Shown here: positions 43,072 through 52,595 of the stretch, piece after piece
Layout: the number at the start of each line of letters is the position of its first letter
How positions within the stretch are numbered: the first letter of the stretch is position 1
NCBI RefSeq assembly: GCF_900103405.1
Contig: NZ_FNHX01000007.1
Span: 107,042 to 171,041, forward strand
Direction of reading: 5' to 3'
DNA length: 64,000 bases
Source: Polaromonas sp. JS666
Lineage (GTDB): Bacteria; Pseudomonadota; Gammaproteobacteria; Burkholderiales; Burkholderiaceae_C
Position numbers and translations under genes: made by a program
The notes under the pieces: model-generated
What the model saw: the letters and a program-made list of their open reading frames with translations, nothing else
Told to the model about the DNA's origin: nothing
Database searches by the model: none

Positions 43072-43405
43072 GGGGGATGGGTCTCCACTCTGATGGGAAC
43101 TTCTGCAGACAGGCCCCTGAAGGCGGCATGTTGCGCGTTGGTCGGCCGGCCTTTACGGCCTGGGGCCCGGTGGGTTTGCGCGAAAGAAAACTTGTTGCAT
43201 TAATTTACAGGCGCCTCCGGTGCGAGCCTGTAGGACAAGGCCGGAAATGCCACCCATGCTTGTTGGGTGAAGAGCCCAGCGGCGCAACCTAATGGAGGCA
43301 TGTTCACCAGTGGGGGCCGCGGGACTGGCTTTGCCTGACCGCAGGCGCCCGCCCCCTGGGAGGGGGGGAACAGGCTACACGCAGTGAGCCTGGACGGGGG
43401 TGAGC
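43072..43405. other. Intergenic region between the antiporter and gcr genes
   Basis: This 334-bp gap holds no gene that I can support. Its right third, 43300-43400, is copy B of the dispersed repeat. The left part is an ordinary leader of the antiporter gene, with no clear promoter boxes or terminator. Confidence 0.4.
43300..43400 (-). repeat. Dispersed intergenic repeat, copy B
   Basis: This is the inverse-oriented partner of the element at 7908-8022. Read on the minus strand, the 44-base core at 43346-43303 agrees with copy A at 37 positions by eye, including GGCAAAGCC, CCGCGGCCCC and CTGGTGAA. A C-run/G-run dyad lies on the same side as in copy A. It lies just after the stop of the gcr gene on that strand. 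Confidence 0.6.
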
Positions 43406-45370
43406 TTATTCAGGCATGAAAAAGCTGCGCGGATGGCTGCGCCAGCGCGCCCAGATGGCGGCGCGAATGCGGGCGCGGTCCACATTGCTCACGTTGTGCG
43501 CCTGCAGGGCCAGGCGGAACGCGAGGTAAAAACTCACGCCGAGGTTGAGCGCGCCTATCAGCGGAATGGCCGCGACGCACCACCAGATGGTGGGGTGCTT
43601 GAAGGCTTCCAGGCCCAGCGAGGCGCCGGCCGCGGCCAGCTGGCCGGTGGACAGCGTGACGTGGCGCGCCTGGAGTTCCACGCCGAAGAAGCCGGTGAAG
43701 GCCGGGATCAGCCCCAGCATGAAACCCAGCGCGATGTTGGAGGCGAAGCCCGAGATGTTGTCGCGCATGAAGCTCGACCAGCGGGCCGCGCGCTCGCTGC
43801 CCAGCACGGCGGTGATGCGCGGGTTGTGGCGCATGGCCGAGTCCAGGCGGTGCAGCACGAACCAGTTTTCGGTCCAGCCCGCGATCATGCTGGCCGCGAA
43901 CAGGATGCCGCCGGTAAAGCCCGCCCACATCAGCGTGGGGCCCAGCAAGGTCAGCGTGCCCAGTACATGCTCGGCCTCGGTGGGGCTGATCATGGGCCGG
44001 CCCAGCAGCAACAGCACCAGCGTGTTGACCAGCAGCACCGCGGGCACCACCATGAACACGTTGCCGAAGACCGCCGCCACCTGCGAGCGCACCAGGTGCG
44101 TGACCTCGTCGACAAAGGCTTCGATGGTGCTGGCGGCATCGGCCGAACCGAGGTCCTTGAGCTTGGCCGCCATGGCCGGCGCGGTCATGGCCGGCTGCTT
44201 GGTGGCCAGCGTGAAATGCAGCAGCTGGATCAGGATGAAGCTGGCGGCATACATGAGGCCGGACCAGAAGCCGCCCCAGAAGGCCGAAAGGCCCACCGCG
44301 ACGATCATGAACTTGAGCAGCGTGGTGAGGGCCGTGACGGCGCCGCCGCCCATGGCCTTGCCCAGCATTTCACGGTATTCGCCGCGCGTGCGGGTGATGT
44401 AGGTCTCGCCGGTCTCGGCGCTGCGCTCGGCCACCTTGGCCGACAGCAGCGTGGAGTTGGCGCTGATCAGCGCGCTGATGCTTTTGCCCTCTTGCGCGGT
44501 GATGACGCGGCGCCCCAGCAGCTTGACGGCCGCCATGGCCGGCTTGGGCGAGACCAGGCTGTCGAGCAGTTCGCGCACGCGCAGCATGCGCTCGCGCAGC
44601 TGGCGCAGGCGAAACACCATGCCGACCGAAATGCCGTTTTCCTCCAGGTGCGTGTAGATGCTGTTGACAGCCTGGCGGCAGGCGTCCAGCCGCTCGCGGT
44701 ATTGCGCGATCGCGGCCTGTAGCTGCGCCTCGTCCCGTTCGGGTTTGAAGAAGGCGTTGCGCAGCCCGTCGATGTCGGCCGGCAGCGCATGAAAGGCGCG
44801 CGCGTGCGGCGTGGCGCGGTTCATGCGCAGGCGCAGCTCGGGCGCGAAGCCGGTGGCGCGGATCTGCGCCGTGCAATAGGCCAGCGCGTCCATCAGGCTG
44901 TAATGCCAGTGCAGCGTGTCCATCTCGGGGCTGGCCGACAGCAGCTGGCTCAGCCGGGCGATTTGGGGCTCCTCGAGCGCGCCCATCCACTGCGCGTCAA
45001 AGCGGGTGGGCGCCACCAGGGGAAACAGCTCGGAGGCGTCGACGGTCTCGGGCGTGCCGGGCAGCCATTTGCGGCGCAGGCGCTCGGCCAGTTCACTGAC
45101 GAAGGCCGTGCGCGGCGCGAAGCCGAAATCGGCCAGCAAGGTGGTGATGTCGACCGTCTGGATCAGCGTCTGCCACCAGGCCTGCAGGCGCGCGCGCAGC
45201 TCGGGCTGTATCTCGACGGCATCGATGAAGGCCTGCACCCGCGCCACCGCGGCCGGCACGGAAGTCTCATCGCCGCGTATCCATTCGAAGAGCTTGATCA
45301 GCCAGACGTGGCGCTGGGCCAGGCCGGCGTCCGGATCCAGCGCCTTGAGCAGGGATGCCAGGTCTTTCAT
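43406..45370 (-). CDS. Gcr family integral membrane protein (annotated elsewhere as site-specific recombinase)
   Basis: This 654-residue protein matches the family called site-specific recombinase Gcr, named from a neisserial gene. The first 320 residues are a soluble helical part ([24 protein letters not shown] onward). The second half has at least six membrane helices, for example [41 protein letters not shown] and [20 protein letters not shown]. No tyrosine- or serine-recombinase motif is visible, so the name is probably misleading and a membrane function is more likely. It follows apaG by 21 bp on the same strand. Confidence 0.85.
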   Translation of the reverse strand: MKDLASLLKALDPDAGLAQRHVWLIKLFEWIRGDETSVPAAVARVQAFIDAVEIQPELRARLQAWWQTLIQTVDITTLLADFGFAPRTAFVSELAERLRRKWLPGTPETVDASELFPLVAPTRFDAQWMGALEEPQIARLSQLLSASPEMDTLHWHYSLMDALAYCTAQIRATGFAPELRLRMNRATPHARAFHALPADIDGLRNAFFKPERDEAQLQAAIAQYRERLDACRQAVNSIYTHLEENGISVGMVFRLRQLRERMLRVRELLDSLVSPKPAMAAVKLLGRRVITAQEGKSISALISANSTLLSAKVAERSAETGETYITRTRGEYREMLGKAMGGGAVTALTTLLKFMIVAVGLSAFWGGFWSGLMYAASFILIQLLHFTLATKQPAMTAPAMAAKLKDLGSADAASTIEAFVDEVTHLVRSQVAAVFGNVFMVVPAVLLVNTLVLLLLGRPMISPTEAEHVLGTLTLLGPTLMWAGFTGGILFAASMIAGWTENWFVLHRLDSAMRHNPRITAVLGSERAARWSSFMRDNISGFASNIALGFMLGLIPAFTGFFGVELQARHVTLSTGQLAAAGASLGLEAFKHPTIWWCVAAIPLIGALNLGVSFYLAFRLALQAHNVSNVDRARIRAAIWARWRSHPRSFFMPE

Positions 45371-45391
45371 CGGACGCTCAGGACCGGGGGA

Positions 45392-45793
45392 TCAATGCAG
45401 GACGCGGCCGGGCGGGACGCTGCCGTTGCCGTTGTGCGCTTCCAGCACGAACATGGGAATAGGCGCCTCGAAGCGCTCGCCGTCCTCGGCGACGCAAAAA
45501 TAGCTGCCGTGCATGGTGCCGCTGGGCGTGCGCAGGCGCGACCCGCTGGTGTACTGGAAAGACTCGCCCGGCTTGAGCAGCGGCTGGTGGCCGACTACGC
45601 CCAGGCCCTTGACCTCCTCGTTGTGCCCATTGGCGTCGCTGATGACCCAGTGGCGCGAGATCAGCTGGGCCGTCACTTCGCCGGTGTTGGTGACCGTGAC
45701 GGTATAGGAAAACCCATAGACATGGTCTTCCGGCGCCGATTGCTCGGGCAGGTATTGGGGGACGACTTCGCAGGAAAACTGGTATTTGGGCAT
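45392..45793 (-). CDS. apaG: Co2+/Mg2+ efflux-associated protein ApaG
   Basis: ApaG is a small beta-sandwich protein of unclear function; the name links it to diadenosine tetraphosphate and cation phenotypes. The 133-residue protein has [27 protein letters not shown] near residues 10-36, [30 protein letters not shown] over 43-72, and [21 protein letters not shown] near 77-97, the full family pattern. ATG 45793 (MPKYQFSC) is the family start. It is divergent from rpe across 114 bp, a common betaproteobacterial arrangement. Confidence 0.95.
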   Translation of the reverse strand: MPKYQFSCEVVPQYLPEQSAPEDHVYGFSYTVTVTNTGEVTAQLISRHWVISDANGHNEEVKGLGVVGHQPLLKPGESFQYTSGSRLRTPSGTMHGSYFCVAEDGERFEAPIPMFVLEAHNGNGSVPPGRVLH

Positions 45794-45907
45794 GGCTCTG
45801 GAACTGTTGGCGATCATGTTAACCGCCTGCCGTGGCTGTTGGCCCGGCGAAACAGCGGGCAACACCAAGGGCAGGCGGGGGCCGCGGCTTGCTGCGACAA
45901 TCCTGCC

Positions 45908-46603
45908 ATGCCTAAAAACCAGCCGCCCACCTACCGGATCGCCCCTTCCATCCTGTCCGCCGATTTCGCCCGCCTGGGCGAGGAGATCAAGGCCGTCATC
46001 GCCGCCGGCGCCGACTGGATCCACTTCGACGTGATGGACAACCACTATGTGCCCAACCTGACTTTCGGTCCCATGATTTGCCAGGCGCTCAAGCCGCACG
46101 CCAAAAAGGCCGACGGCACGCCGGTGCCGGTGGACGTGCACCTGATGGTGCAACCCGTCGACGCGCTGGCCGCGGCTTTTGCCGACGCCGGCGCCGACCT
46201 GATCAGCTTCCACCCCGAGGCCTCCGGCCATGTGCACCGCAGCGTGCAGGCCATCAAGGCCAAGGGTTGCAAGGCCGGGGTGGTGTTCAATCCGGCCACG
46301 CCGCTGGACGTGCTGGACTGGGTGATAGAGGACATCGACCTGATCCTGATCATGAGCGTTAATCCCGGCTTCGGCGGGCAAAGTTTCATCGATTCGGCGC
46401 TGCGCAAGATTGAGCAGGCACGCAAGCGCATAGAGGCCTCGGGCAAGGACATCCGCCTCGAAGTCGACGGCGGCATCAAGGCCGACAACATCGCGCGCGT
46501 GGCTGCTGCCGGCGCCGACACCTTTGTGGCCGGAAGCGCCATTTTTGGGAAACCCGACTACAAGGCGGTGATTGACGCCATGCGGGCGGAACTGGTGAAA
46601 TAA
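45908..46603 (+). CDS. rpe: Ribulose-phosphate 3-epimerase Rpe
   Basis: Rpe interconverts ribulose 5-phosphate and xylulose 5-phosphate in the pentose phosphate pathway. The 231-residue TIM barrel has [17 protein letters not shown] near residues 10-26, [19 protein letters not shown] with the metal ligands near 38-56, [33 protein letters not shown] near 150 and [12 protein letters not shown] near 187. In relatives gph and trpE follow rpe directly. Here a signalling cassette of 5.2 kb and one extra gene lie between rpe and gph. Confidence 0.96.
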   Translation: MPKNQPPTYRIAPSILSADFARLGEEIKAVIAAGADWIHFDVMDNHYVPNLTFGPMICQALKPHAKKADGTPVPVDVHLMVQPVDALAAAFADAGADLISFHPEASGHVHRSVQAIKAKGCKAGVVFNPATPLDVLDWVIEDIDLILIMSVNPGFGGQSFIDSALRKIEQARKRIEASGKDIRLEVDGGIKADNIARVAAAGADTFVAGSAIFGKPDYKAVIDAMRAELVK

Positions 46604-46693
46604 GCCGGCGCGCGACAATGCGCATCCGCGCGCGCCAATCCCGGTAACCGGCCAGGCCGGAGGCCGGCCCCCCGTCACACATGGAGGAGCCGC

Positions 46694-48421
46694 ATGACTG
46701 AAGCCGTAAGCGAGCAAAGCGGGCCGCGTCCCGCGCGCCGCGCCCGCGTCCTGGTGGTGGACGACACGGCGGACGTCCGGTTTTTCCTTGTCGCCCTGTT
46801 GCGGGACGACTATGAGGTGGAGGCCGCCGAGTCGGGCGAAGAGGGCCTGCAGGTGGCGCTGTCCGATCGGCGCCCCGAAATCATCCTGCTGGACGTGATG
46901 ATGCCCGGCATGGACGGCTATGAGGTCATGCGACGGCTGGCGCGCGACCCGCGCACGGCCGATATTCCCGTCATCTTCCTCACGGCGCTGAGCAGCGTTG
47001 AAGAAGAGCAGTTCGGGCTGGACCTGGGTGCCACCGACTACATCACCAAGCCGATCAGCCCGCCCGTGCTGCTGGCGCGCGTGAGGCTGCACCTGGAGCG
47101 CAGCGCCAATGCCAAACGCCTGAAGACCCTGTCCGAGCAGCTGTCGCGCTACCTTGCGCCGCAGGTCTACCAGTCGCTGTTTGACGGCTCCCGCCAGGCC
47201 GAAATCCAGACCCAGCGCAAACGGCTTACGGTGTTTTTCTCGGACATCAAGAACTTCACGGCCTCCACGGCGCAGTGGCAGCCCGAGGAAGTTACGTTTT
47301 TGCTCAACAGTTACTTCGAGGAAATGTCGCAGATCGCCGCCGAGTACGGCGCGACCCTGGACAAGTTCATCGGCGACGCCATCGTCATCTTCTTTGGCGA
47401 TCCCCACACCCTGGGCCCGCGCCAGGACGCGGTGCAGTGCGTCAGGATGGCCGTGGCCATGCAACAGCGCATGGCCGAACTGCGGCAGCGCTGGAAGGCC
47501 ATGGGCATCCCCAAGGCTTTCGAAATACGCATAGGCATCAACTCGGGCTTTTGCGACGTCGGCAACTTCGGCAGCAACCTGCGCATGGACTACACCATCA
47601 TCGGCCGGGAGGTGAACCTCGCCGCCCGGCTGGAGCAGGCCGCCGAGCCCGGCGGCATCCTGATTTCCAGGGACACCCATGATCTGGTTCAGGGCGACAT
47701 CGAGGTCGAAGAACGCGAGCCGGTGATCGCCAAGGGGTTTTCCGAGCCCATCACGGTTTACGCGGTCCGCAAGACCCCGGCCCCGCCGGCCGTCGCGGCG
47801 GGAGTGATCCAGTGCGACCGGCCCGGCTTGCGCCTGGAGCTGGACCCGGGCCGCCTCACGCCCGCGCAGCGCGCGGACGCCGCCGCCGAGCTGCGCAGGG
47901 CGCTGGACAGCCTGGAGCCCGCGCTGCAGGCCGGTGGTGCGAGCGCCGCTGCGCCGGTGCCGGCCGCCGCGGCCGCCGCTGGCACGCAGGCCTCCCGCCT
48001 CGCCGCCGTGCAGGCGGCGGATGCGGCGGGCGCCGGCGACGAGACGCTGCCGGACAGCATTACCGGAATCAACCTGACGGTGGGACTGAGCCGGGCGATG
48101 AACATGAAAGGTTTTTACATTTCGATGCTGCGCCGCTTCATGGACGGCCGAGCGGACACGCCGGTACGCATACGCGAAGCGCTGGCGGCCGGCGACCTGA
48201 AGGCGGCGGAACTGCTGAGCCACTCGCTGCGCGGCGTCTCGGCGCAGATAGGCGCCACGCAACTGCCGCAGGACGCCGAGGCATTGGAGCAGGCGCTGCG
48301 CGACAACGCGCCGCGTGAGGGCATCGACGAGCTGCTGCTGCGCATGGAGGATTCGCTGGGCGAACTGATGGAGGCGCTGCGCTCGGCCTTGCCGCCGACC
48401 GATGCCGCGAAATCGCCATGA
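46694..48421 (+). CDS. Response regulator-adenylate cyclase-Hpt fusion protein
   Basis: This 575-residue cytoplasmic protein joins three signalling modules. A receiver domain (about residues 14-135) has VLVVDDTADV and the phospho-Asp near 68 in LLDVMMPGMDG. A class III cyclase domain (about 170-350) has the metal Asp in FFSDIKNFT and DKFIGDAIVIFFG, and MDYTIIGREVNLAARLE, whose Lys and Asp select ATP, so cAMP is the expected product. A Pro/Ala-rich linker leads to an Hpt domain (about 470-565) with the phospho-His in LLSHSLRGVSAQIGA. It is the first gene of a three-gene cassette with a response regulator and a hybrid kinase. Confidence 0.9.
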   Translation: MTEAVSEQSGPRPARRARVLVVDDTADVRFFLVALLRDDYEVEAAESGEEGLQVALSDRRPEIILLDVMMPGMDGYEVMRRLARDPRTADIPVIFLTALSSVEEEQFGLDLGATDYITKPISPPVLLARVRLHLERSANAKRLKTLSEQLSRYLAPQVYQSLFDGSRQAEIQTQRKRLTVFFSDIKNFTASTAQWQPEEVTFLLNSYFEEMSQIAAEYGATLDKFIGDAIVIFFGDPHTLGPRQDAVQCVRMAVAMQQRMAELRQRWKAMGIPKAFEIRIGINSGFCDVGNFGSNLRMDYTIIGREVNLAARLEQAAEPGGILISRDTHDLVQGDIEVEEREPVIAKGFSEPITVYAVRKTPAPPAVAAGVIQCDRPGLRLELDPGRLTPAQRADAAAELRRALDSLEPALQAGGASAAAPVPAAAAAAGTQASRLAAVQAADAAGAGDETLPDSITGINLTVGLSRAMNMKGFYISMLRRFMDGRADTPVRIREALAAGDLKAAELLSHSLRGVSAQIGATQLPQDAEALEQALRDNAPREGIDELLLRMEDSLGELMEALRSALPPTDAAKSP

Positions 48422-48557
48422 AGACCCGGGCCGTCCCGCTTGGTGTATCTTCTTGCTACGGGCGTACGCCATTCGGGCCGGCCCTGGACCCTTAGAATCA
48501 TCAGGCAGGGCGCCCAGGCGCATGTCATGCCCCTTACCCACAGAGAGGAGCTACACC

Positions 48558-49310
48558 GTGCAGTACAACGACATCTACGCAGTTACGCCCAAAGGCCAGC
48601 AAGAGCTGCGCAGCGCCGCCACCACGATTTCACCGCCTGAAGTGGAGCTGCTGGTGCGCCTCGACGGCATCCTGTCCATGGCACAAATACGCCAGAGCGT
48701 GGGAGAAGCCGTCGGTGCGACGCTGGACAACACCTTGAAACTGTTGCTGGCCAAGGGGCTGGTGACGCAGGTCCCGCCGGACCCGTTCGCCGCCTCGCTG
48801 CAGTTCCAGCTGAGCCCGGCGGCGCTCACCGAGGCGGGTGCCGAAGCCGACCTCTGCGCGGCCACGCTCAAGAAGTCCAACTACTACGTCCGCATTGCCC
48901 GCAAGCGGGGCTCGCCGCGCCAGCGCGCGCCCGGCGAACGCCAGTCGGCCATCATCGTGGACGACGATGAGCACCTGGCCAAGTTCCTGAACCATTACCT
49001 GACCTTCGAGGGCTTCGACGTGCGGGTGGCGGGCTCGCGCGCCGAAGTGGTGGCCGAGTTCCGCAAGACGCCGATTCCCGACCTGGTGCTGCTGGACGTC
49101 ATGCTGCCCGATGCCGACGGTTTTGACATCCTGCTGCGCATCCGCTCGCATCCCCAGCTCAAGGACATTCCCGTGATCATGCTCACGGCGAAGGCCACGC
49201 GCGAGGCGGTGCTCAAGGGCCTGGCCAGCGGTGCCGACGGCTACATCACCAAGCCCGTGGAGACCGAATCGCTGATCCAGGCGGTCCGCACCGTGCTGGG
49301 CTCGCAGTAG
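48558..49310 (+). CDS. Response regulator with N-terminal winged-helix-like domain
   Basis: This 250-residue protein has a C-terminal receiver domain (about residues 133-250: AIIVDDDEHLAKFLNHYL, phospho-Asp near 179 in LLDVMLPDADG, Lys in YITKPVE). The N-terminal part of about 125 residues is of unknown type. There, ISPPEVELLVRLDGILSMAQI and LKLLLAKGLVTQVPP resemble a small winged-helix or PatA-like fold. The start is GTG 48558, chosen because AGAGAGGAG lies eight bases before it. It is placed between the cyclase and the hybrid kinase and is probably phosphorylated by the same relay. Its output is unknown. Confidence 0.85.
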   Translation: MQYNDIYAVTPKGQQELRSAATTISPPEVELLVRLDGILSMAQIRQSVGEAVGATLDNTLKLLLAKGLVTQVPPDPFAASLQFQLSPAALTEAGAEADLCAATLKKSNYYVRIARKRGSPRQRAPGERQSAIIVDDDEHLAKFLNHYLTFEGFDVRVAGSRAEVVAEFRKTPIPDLVLLDVMLPDADGFDILLRIRSHPQLKDIPVIMLTAKATREAVLKGLASGADGYITKPVETESLIQAVRTVLGSQ

Positions 49311-49371
49311 CGCGCGAGCATGGCCAGATGAGCCGCTTTTCTGGTCAACCAGGCCTGCCGGCTCAAGTGCC

Positions 49372-51885
49372 ATGAGGCTGCCTTTTCGCGCCACCATCAA
49401 CGTCGCGCTGGGCGCCGGGATGATCCTGATCATCCTGAGCATCGCGGCTTCCTATCTCACGATCAATTCGCTGATCAGCGGCACGCAAAGCGAAACCGAG
49501 GCCCGCGAAACGGTGCTGCTGCTGGAGCAGGTCGTCTCGGAGTTTCAGGCGGCGGAGTCTTCGCAGCGGCGTTACCTGCTGACCAATGTTGCCGGCGACC
49601 TTGCCGCCTACCAGCGGGCCCGCTCGCTGAGCCAGCAGGCGCTGCAGCGCGTGCATACGCAAGCCGGCACGGGCCAGGACTGGCGCGCCCTGGGCGAGGC
49701 CATGACGCGCCGCTTCGAACTCATGGAGCTGGCCATCGCCGCCCGTCAGCAAACCGGGCTGGACGCTGCGGCCGCCGTCGTCGGCAGCGCGCCCAACCGC
49801 CGGCTTCATGACGAGATAGAGGCGCTGGTGGCCCGCATCAAGGCGGCCGAAATTCAGGCGCTGGAGCACTCAAAAGAGGAAACGCGCCAGACCGCGCAGA
49901 CCGTCAAGCAATTGATCCTGCTGGGCGGGCTGCTGTGCCTGAGCGTGTTCGGCTGGGCCATCCAGATGATCGTCAGGGCGCAGGAAAAGCGCCGCCGCGT
50001 CGAGGCCAGGCTTTCCGACAGCGAGGCCATGAGCCGGGCCGTGACCGAGAGCATGGCCGAAGGATTGGTGACGGCCACCCAGGAGGGCATCATCGTCAAC
50101 GCCAACAGCGCCGCCCGCCATCTCTTCGGTTACCGGCTCGACGACCTGGTGGGCCGCGAAGTGACCATGCTGCTGCCCACGCGCTACCGCATGGGCTTTC
50201 AGGCCTTCTTCGCCAGCCTCGGCGGGCGCCAGCGCGGCTTTCGCGAATGGGACGTCAAGGTCCTGGGCCTGCGCCACGACGGCACCGAGTTCCCGGTGAA
50301 CGCCTCTTTCGGTGACGTCAATGTCGGCGGCCGCCGGCTGTTCACCGCGATCATCCATGACATCACCGAAAGCAACCGCATCAGCGACGCCCTGCGCAGC
50401 AGCGAAGCCCAGCTGCGCGAGCTGACCGACGCCGTTCCGGCCTTGATCGCCTATGTCGACAGGGAGGAGCGCTTCCAGTTCCACAACCGGGCTTATGAAG
50501 AGGCCTTCGGCCTGCCGTCCGAACAGATACAGAACCGGACCCTGTTCGAGGTCATGGGGCCGCAGCTGTACGAGCAGGTCAAGGGCCATGTGCAGGAGGC
50601 GCTGGCGGGCTATTCGGTTCGCTACGAGTGCGTGCAGGTGACGCCCGGCGGCGAGCGGCGTGAATACGTCATGAGCCATTTCCCGCGCTACGGCGAGGGG
50701 GACGAGCAGGGCATGGTCGTTGGGTTTTCATCGCTGGGCAACGACGTGACCGAGCTCAAGCGCATAGACCGCATGAAGAGCGAATTCGTCTCCACCGTCA
50801 GCCATGAGCTGCGCACGCCGCTGACCTCGATACGCGGCTCGCTCGGGCTGGTCTGGGGCGGTGTGACGGGCGAGTTGCCGGCGCAGGCCAAAAACCTGGT
50901 GGGCATCGCCAAGAGCAACTGCGAGCGGCTGATCCGGCTTATCAACGACATCCTCGACAGCGAAAAAATCGAATCCGGCAAGATGAGTTTTGAGCTGAGG
51001 CCCATGGAGCTGGAGCCCCTGCTGGAGCAGGCCCTGGCCGCCAATGAAGGCTTCGCGGAGCAGCACGGCGTGACGCTGGCGCTGGGCAGGATGGAAGCGC
51101 CCGTGCAGGTCTGCGTCGACAGCGACCGGCTGATCCAGGTGGTGACCAACCTGCTGTCCAATGCCATCAAGTTCTCGCCGCCGGGAGGCGCCGTGCAGGT
51201 GTCGCTGCGCACGGACGCGGGGCGCGCGCGCGTGGAAATCACCGACAGCGGCCCCGGCATTCCGGATGAATTCCGCCAGCGCATCTTCCAGAAGTTTTCC
51301 CAGGCTGACTCCTCCGACACGCGGCAAAAAGGCGGAACCGGCCTGGGCCTGAGCATCTCCAAGGCCATCATCGAGCGCATGGACGGAAGCATAGGCTTCA
51401 CCACGGAAAGCCGGGTGGGCACGACCTTCTTCTTCGAGCTGCCCGTGTGGCGGGAAGCGCCGCCGGTCACGGCGCCCATGGGGCTTGACGGCGTGACGCG
51501 CCCGCGCGTGCTGGTGTACGAAGACGATCCCGACGTGGCCCAGCTCATCGGCATGATGCTGGACAACGGCGGTTATGCCGTGGACATGGCGCACACCCAC
51601 GAGCAGGCGCGTGACCACCTCAAGATGGAGTCCTACGCGGCGATGACGGTGGACGTCAGGCAACCTTATGAGAGCGGGTTCTCGCTGATACGCGAGTTGC
51701 GGGCGAACAAGCGCACCGCGCGCCTGCCGGTGCTGGTGTTGTCCGTCACCGCTGCGGAAGCACGGCAGCAGGCGGGCAGCCACACGCTGGGGGTCTCGGG
51801 CTGGCTGGAAAAGCCCCTCGACGAGCAGCGCCTGCTGGGCAGCCTGGACCGTGCGATCCAGGCCAGGCGCCGCGCCGCCTCCTGA
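49372..51885 (+). CDS. CHASE3-PAS-PAS hybrid sensor histidine kinase
   Basis: This 837-residue membrane kinase has a first helix near residues 10-30, a periplasmic CHASE3-type helical sensor (about 35-180, with LEQVVSEFQAAESSQRRYLL), and a second helix near 183-205. Two PAS domains follow (about 220-345 and 350-465). The HisKA domain has His near 478 in STVSHELRTPLTSIRGS, the HATPase has NLLSNAIKFSPPGG, DSGPGIP and GGTGLGLSISKAI, and a C-terminal receiver has VLVYEDDPDV and Asp in MTVDVRQP. It is the likely phosphate source for the Hpt and receivers of the two genes upstream. The signal is unknown. Confidence 0.93.
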   Translation: MRLPFRATINVALGAGMILIILSIAASYLTINSLISGTQSETEARETVLLLEQVVSEFQAAESSQRRYLLTNVAGDLAAYQRARSLSQQALQRVHTQAGTGQDWRALGEAMTRRFELMELAIAARQQTGLDAAAAVVGSAPNRRLHDEIEALVARIKAAEIQALEHSKEETRQTAQTVKQLILLGGLLCLSVFGWAIQMIVRAQEKRRRVEARLSDSEAMSRAVTESMAEGLVTATQEGIIVNANSAARHLFGYRLDDLVGREVTMLLPTRYRMGFQAFFASLGGRQRGFREWDVKVLGLRHDGTEFPVNASFGDVNVGGRRLFTAIIHDITESNRISDALRSSEAQLRELTDAVPALIAYVDREERFQFHNRAYEEAFGLPSEQIQNRTLFEVMGPQLYEQVKGHVQEALAGYSVRYECVQVTPGGERREYVMSHFPRYGEGDEQGMVVGFSSLGNDVTELKRIDRMKSEFVSTVSHELRTPLTSIRGSLGLVWGGVTGELPAQAKNLVGIAKSNCERLIRLINDILDSEKIESGKMSFELRPMELEPLLEQALAANEGFAEQHGVTLALGRMEAPVQVCVDSDRLIQVVTNLLSNAIKFSPPGGAVQVSLRTDAGRARVEITDSGPGIPDEFRQRIFQKFSQADSSDTRQKGGTGLGLSISKAIIERMDGSIGFTTESRVGTTFFFELPVWREAPPVTAPMGLDGVTRPRVLVYEDDPDVAQLIGMMLDNGGYAVDMAHTHEQARDHLKMESYAAMTVDVRQPYESGFSLIRELRANKRTARLPVLVLSVTAAEARQQAGSHTLGVSGWLEKPLDEQRLLGSLDRAIQARRRAAS

Positions 51886-51892
51886 GCGCCAT

Positions 51893-52465
51893 TCAGGGGT
51901 ACAGCATTTCCTTGTTGATGCTGATGCAGCCGCCCGGCATGCGGATCAGGTACACATGGTGGGTGGGCGAATACGGCAGCACGCTGATATTGCGGCCTAT
52001 CACGTTGAGCGGCTGCGCATAGCGGAAATCCTGCTGGGCGACGTCCTGGCAGGACTTGTTCCAGGTGCTGACGGTGTCGTAGCCGACATCGCAGCCGCCC
52101 ATCAGGCCGGGACTGAAAAACGCGCTGACAAAGGTGGTCCCCGCAGGCCCGGTTTTTTCAATCGAAGCCGAGAAGGCCGAAGCGGCCGGCGCCACGCGGT
52201 TGGCCATCAGCATCACGGCGTAGCCACCCTCCGGCCCGGTGAGCACCGGTCCCAGCGTGCGCAGGGCCTTGGAGCAGCTGGTGATTCCGGCGCCTGTCGC
52301 CAGCCGTTCAAAAGTGTTGGCGCCGGGCGGCACCACGGCGAGCGGCGGTGTTGCCGGCTGCGTCATTGTGGGCCCCGGCATCGCCGCGGCAAGCAATGCG
52401 GCACAGGCCGCGGCCAGCCGCCGCAGCGCCTTGTTGCGGCATCGGTCTTGAGAAAAAGCATTCAT
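51893..52465 (-). CDS. Secreted hypothetical protein
   Basis: This 190-residue protein has an N-terminal signal-like region (ALRRLAAACAALLAAAMPG) and no other membrane segment. The mature part has four Cys, including TSCSKALRTLGP, GGCDVGYDTVSTWNKSCQD and PGGCISINKEMLYP, which would suit disulfides in the periplasm. I do not recognise the family. It faces the hybrid kinase gene end to end (8-bp gap), is divergent from gph, and may be the periplasmic partner of that sensor, but this is only positional. Confidence 0.65.
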   Translation of the reverse strand: MNAFSQDRCRNKALRRLAAACAALLAAAMPGPTMTQPATPPLAVVPPGANTFERLATGAGITSCSKALRTLGPVLTGPEGGYAVMLMANRVAPAASAFSASIEKTGPAGTTFVSAFFSPGLMGGCDVGYDTVSTWNKSCQDVAQQDFRYAQPLNVIGRNISVLPYSPTHHVYLIRMPGGCISINKEMLYP

Positions 52466-52595
52466 GGCATTCCCGGAAGGTCGGTGGCGGCAATTGGAAA
52501 AAGTGCAGGCCTAGCGTAGCGCAGAAAGCCGGCGCCAGGGAGCGGGTTCTGGCATGATCGCCGCTCCGCTTGCCACCTTTTACCGGCTGTTTTGC

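Noticed and set aside
43406..45370. Mobile element suggested by the family name site-specific recombinase
   Set aside because: The protein is a polytopic membrane protein with no recombinase motif, and no att-like repeats flank it.
45392..48541. A 1049-codon open frame on the minus strand reaching from apaG across rpe and the cyclase gene
   Set aside because: Only its last 133 codons are a real gene (apaG). The rest is antisense to rpe and the cyclase gene and has a shadow-like composition.
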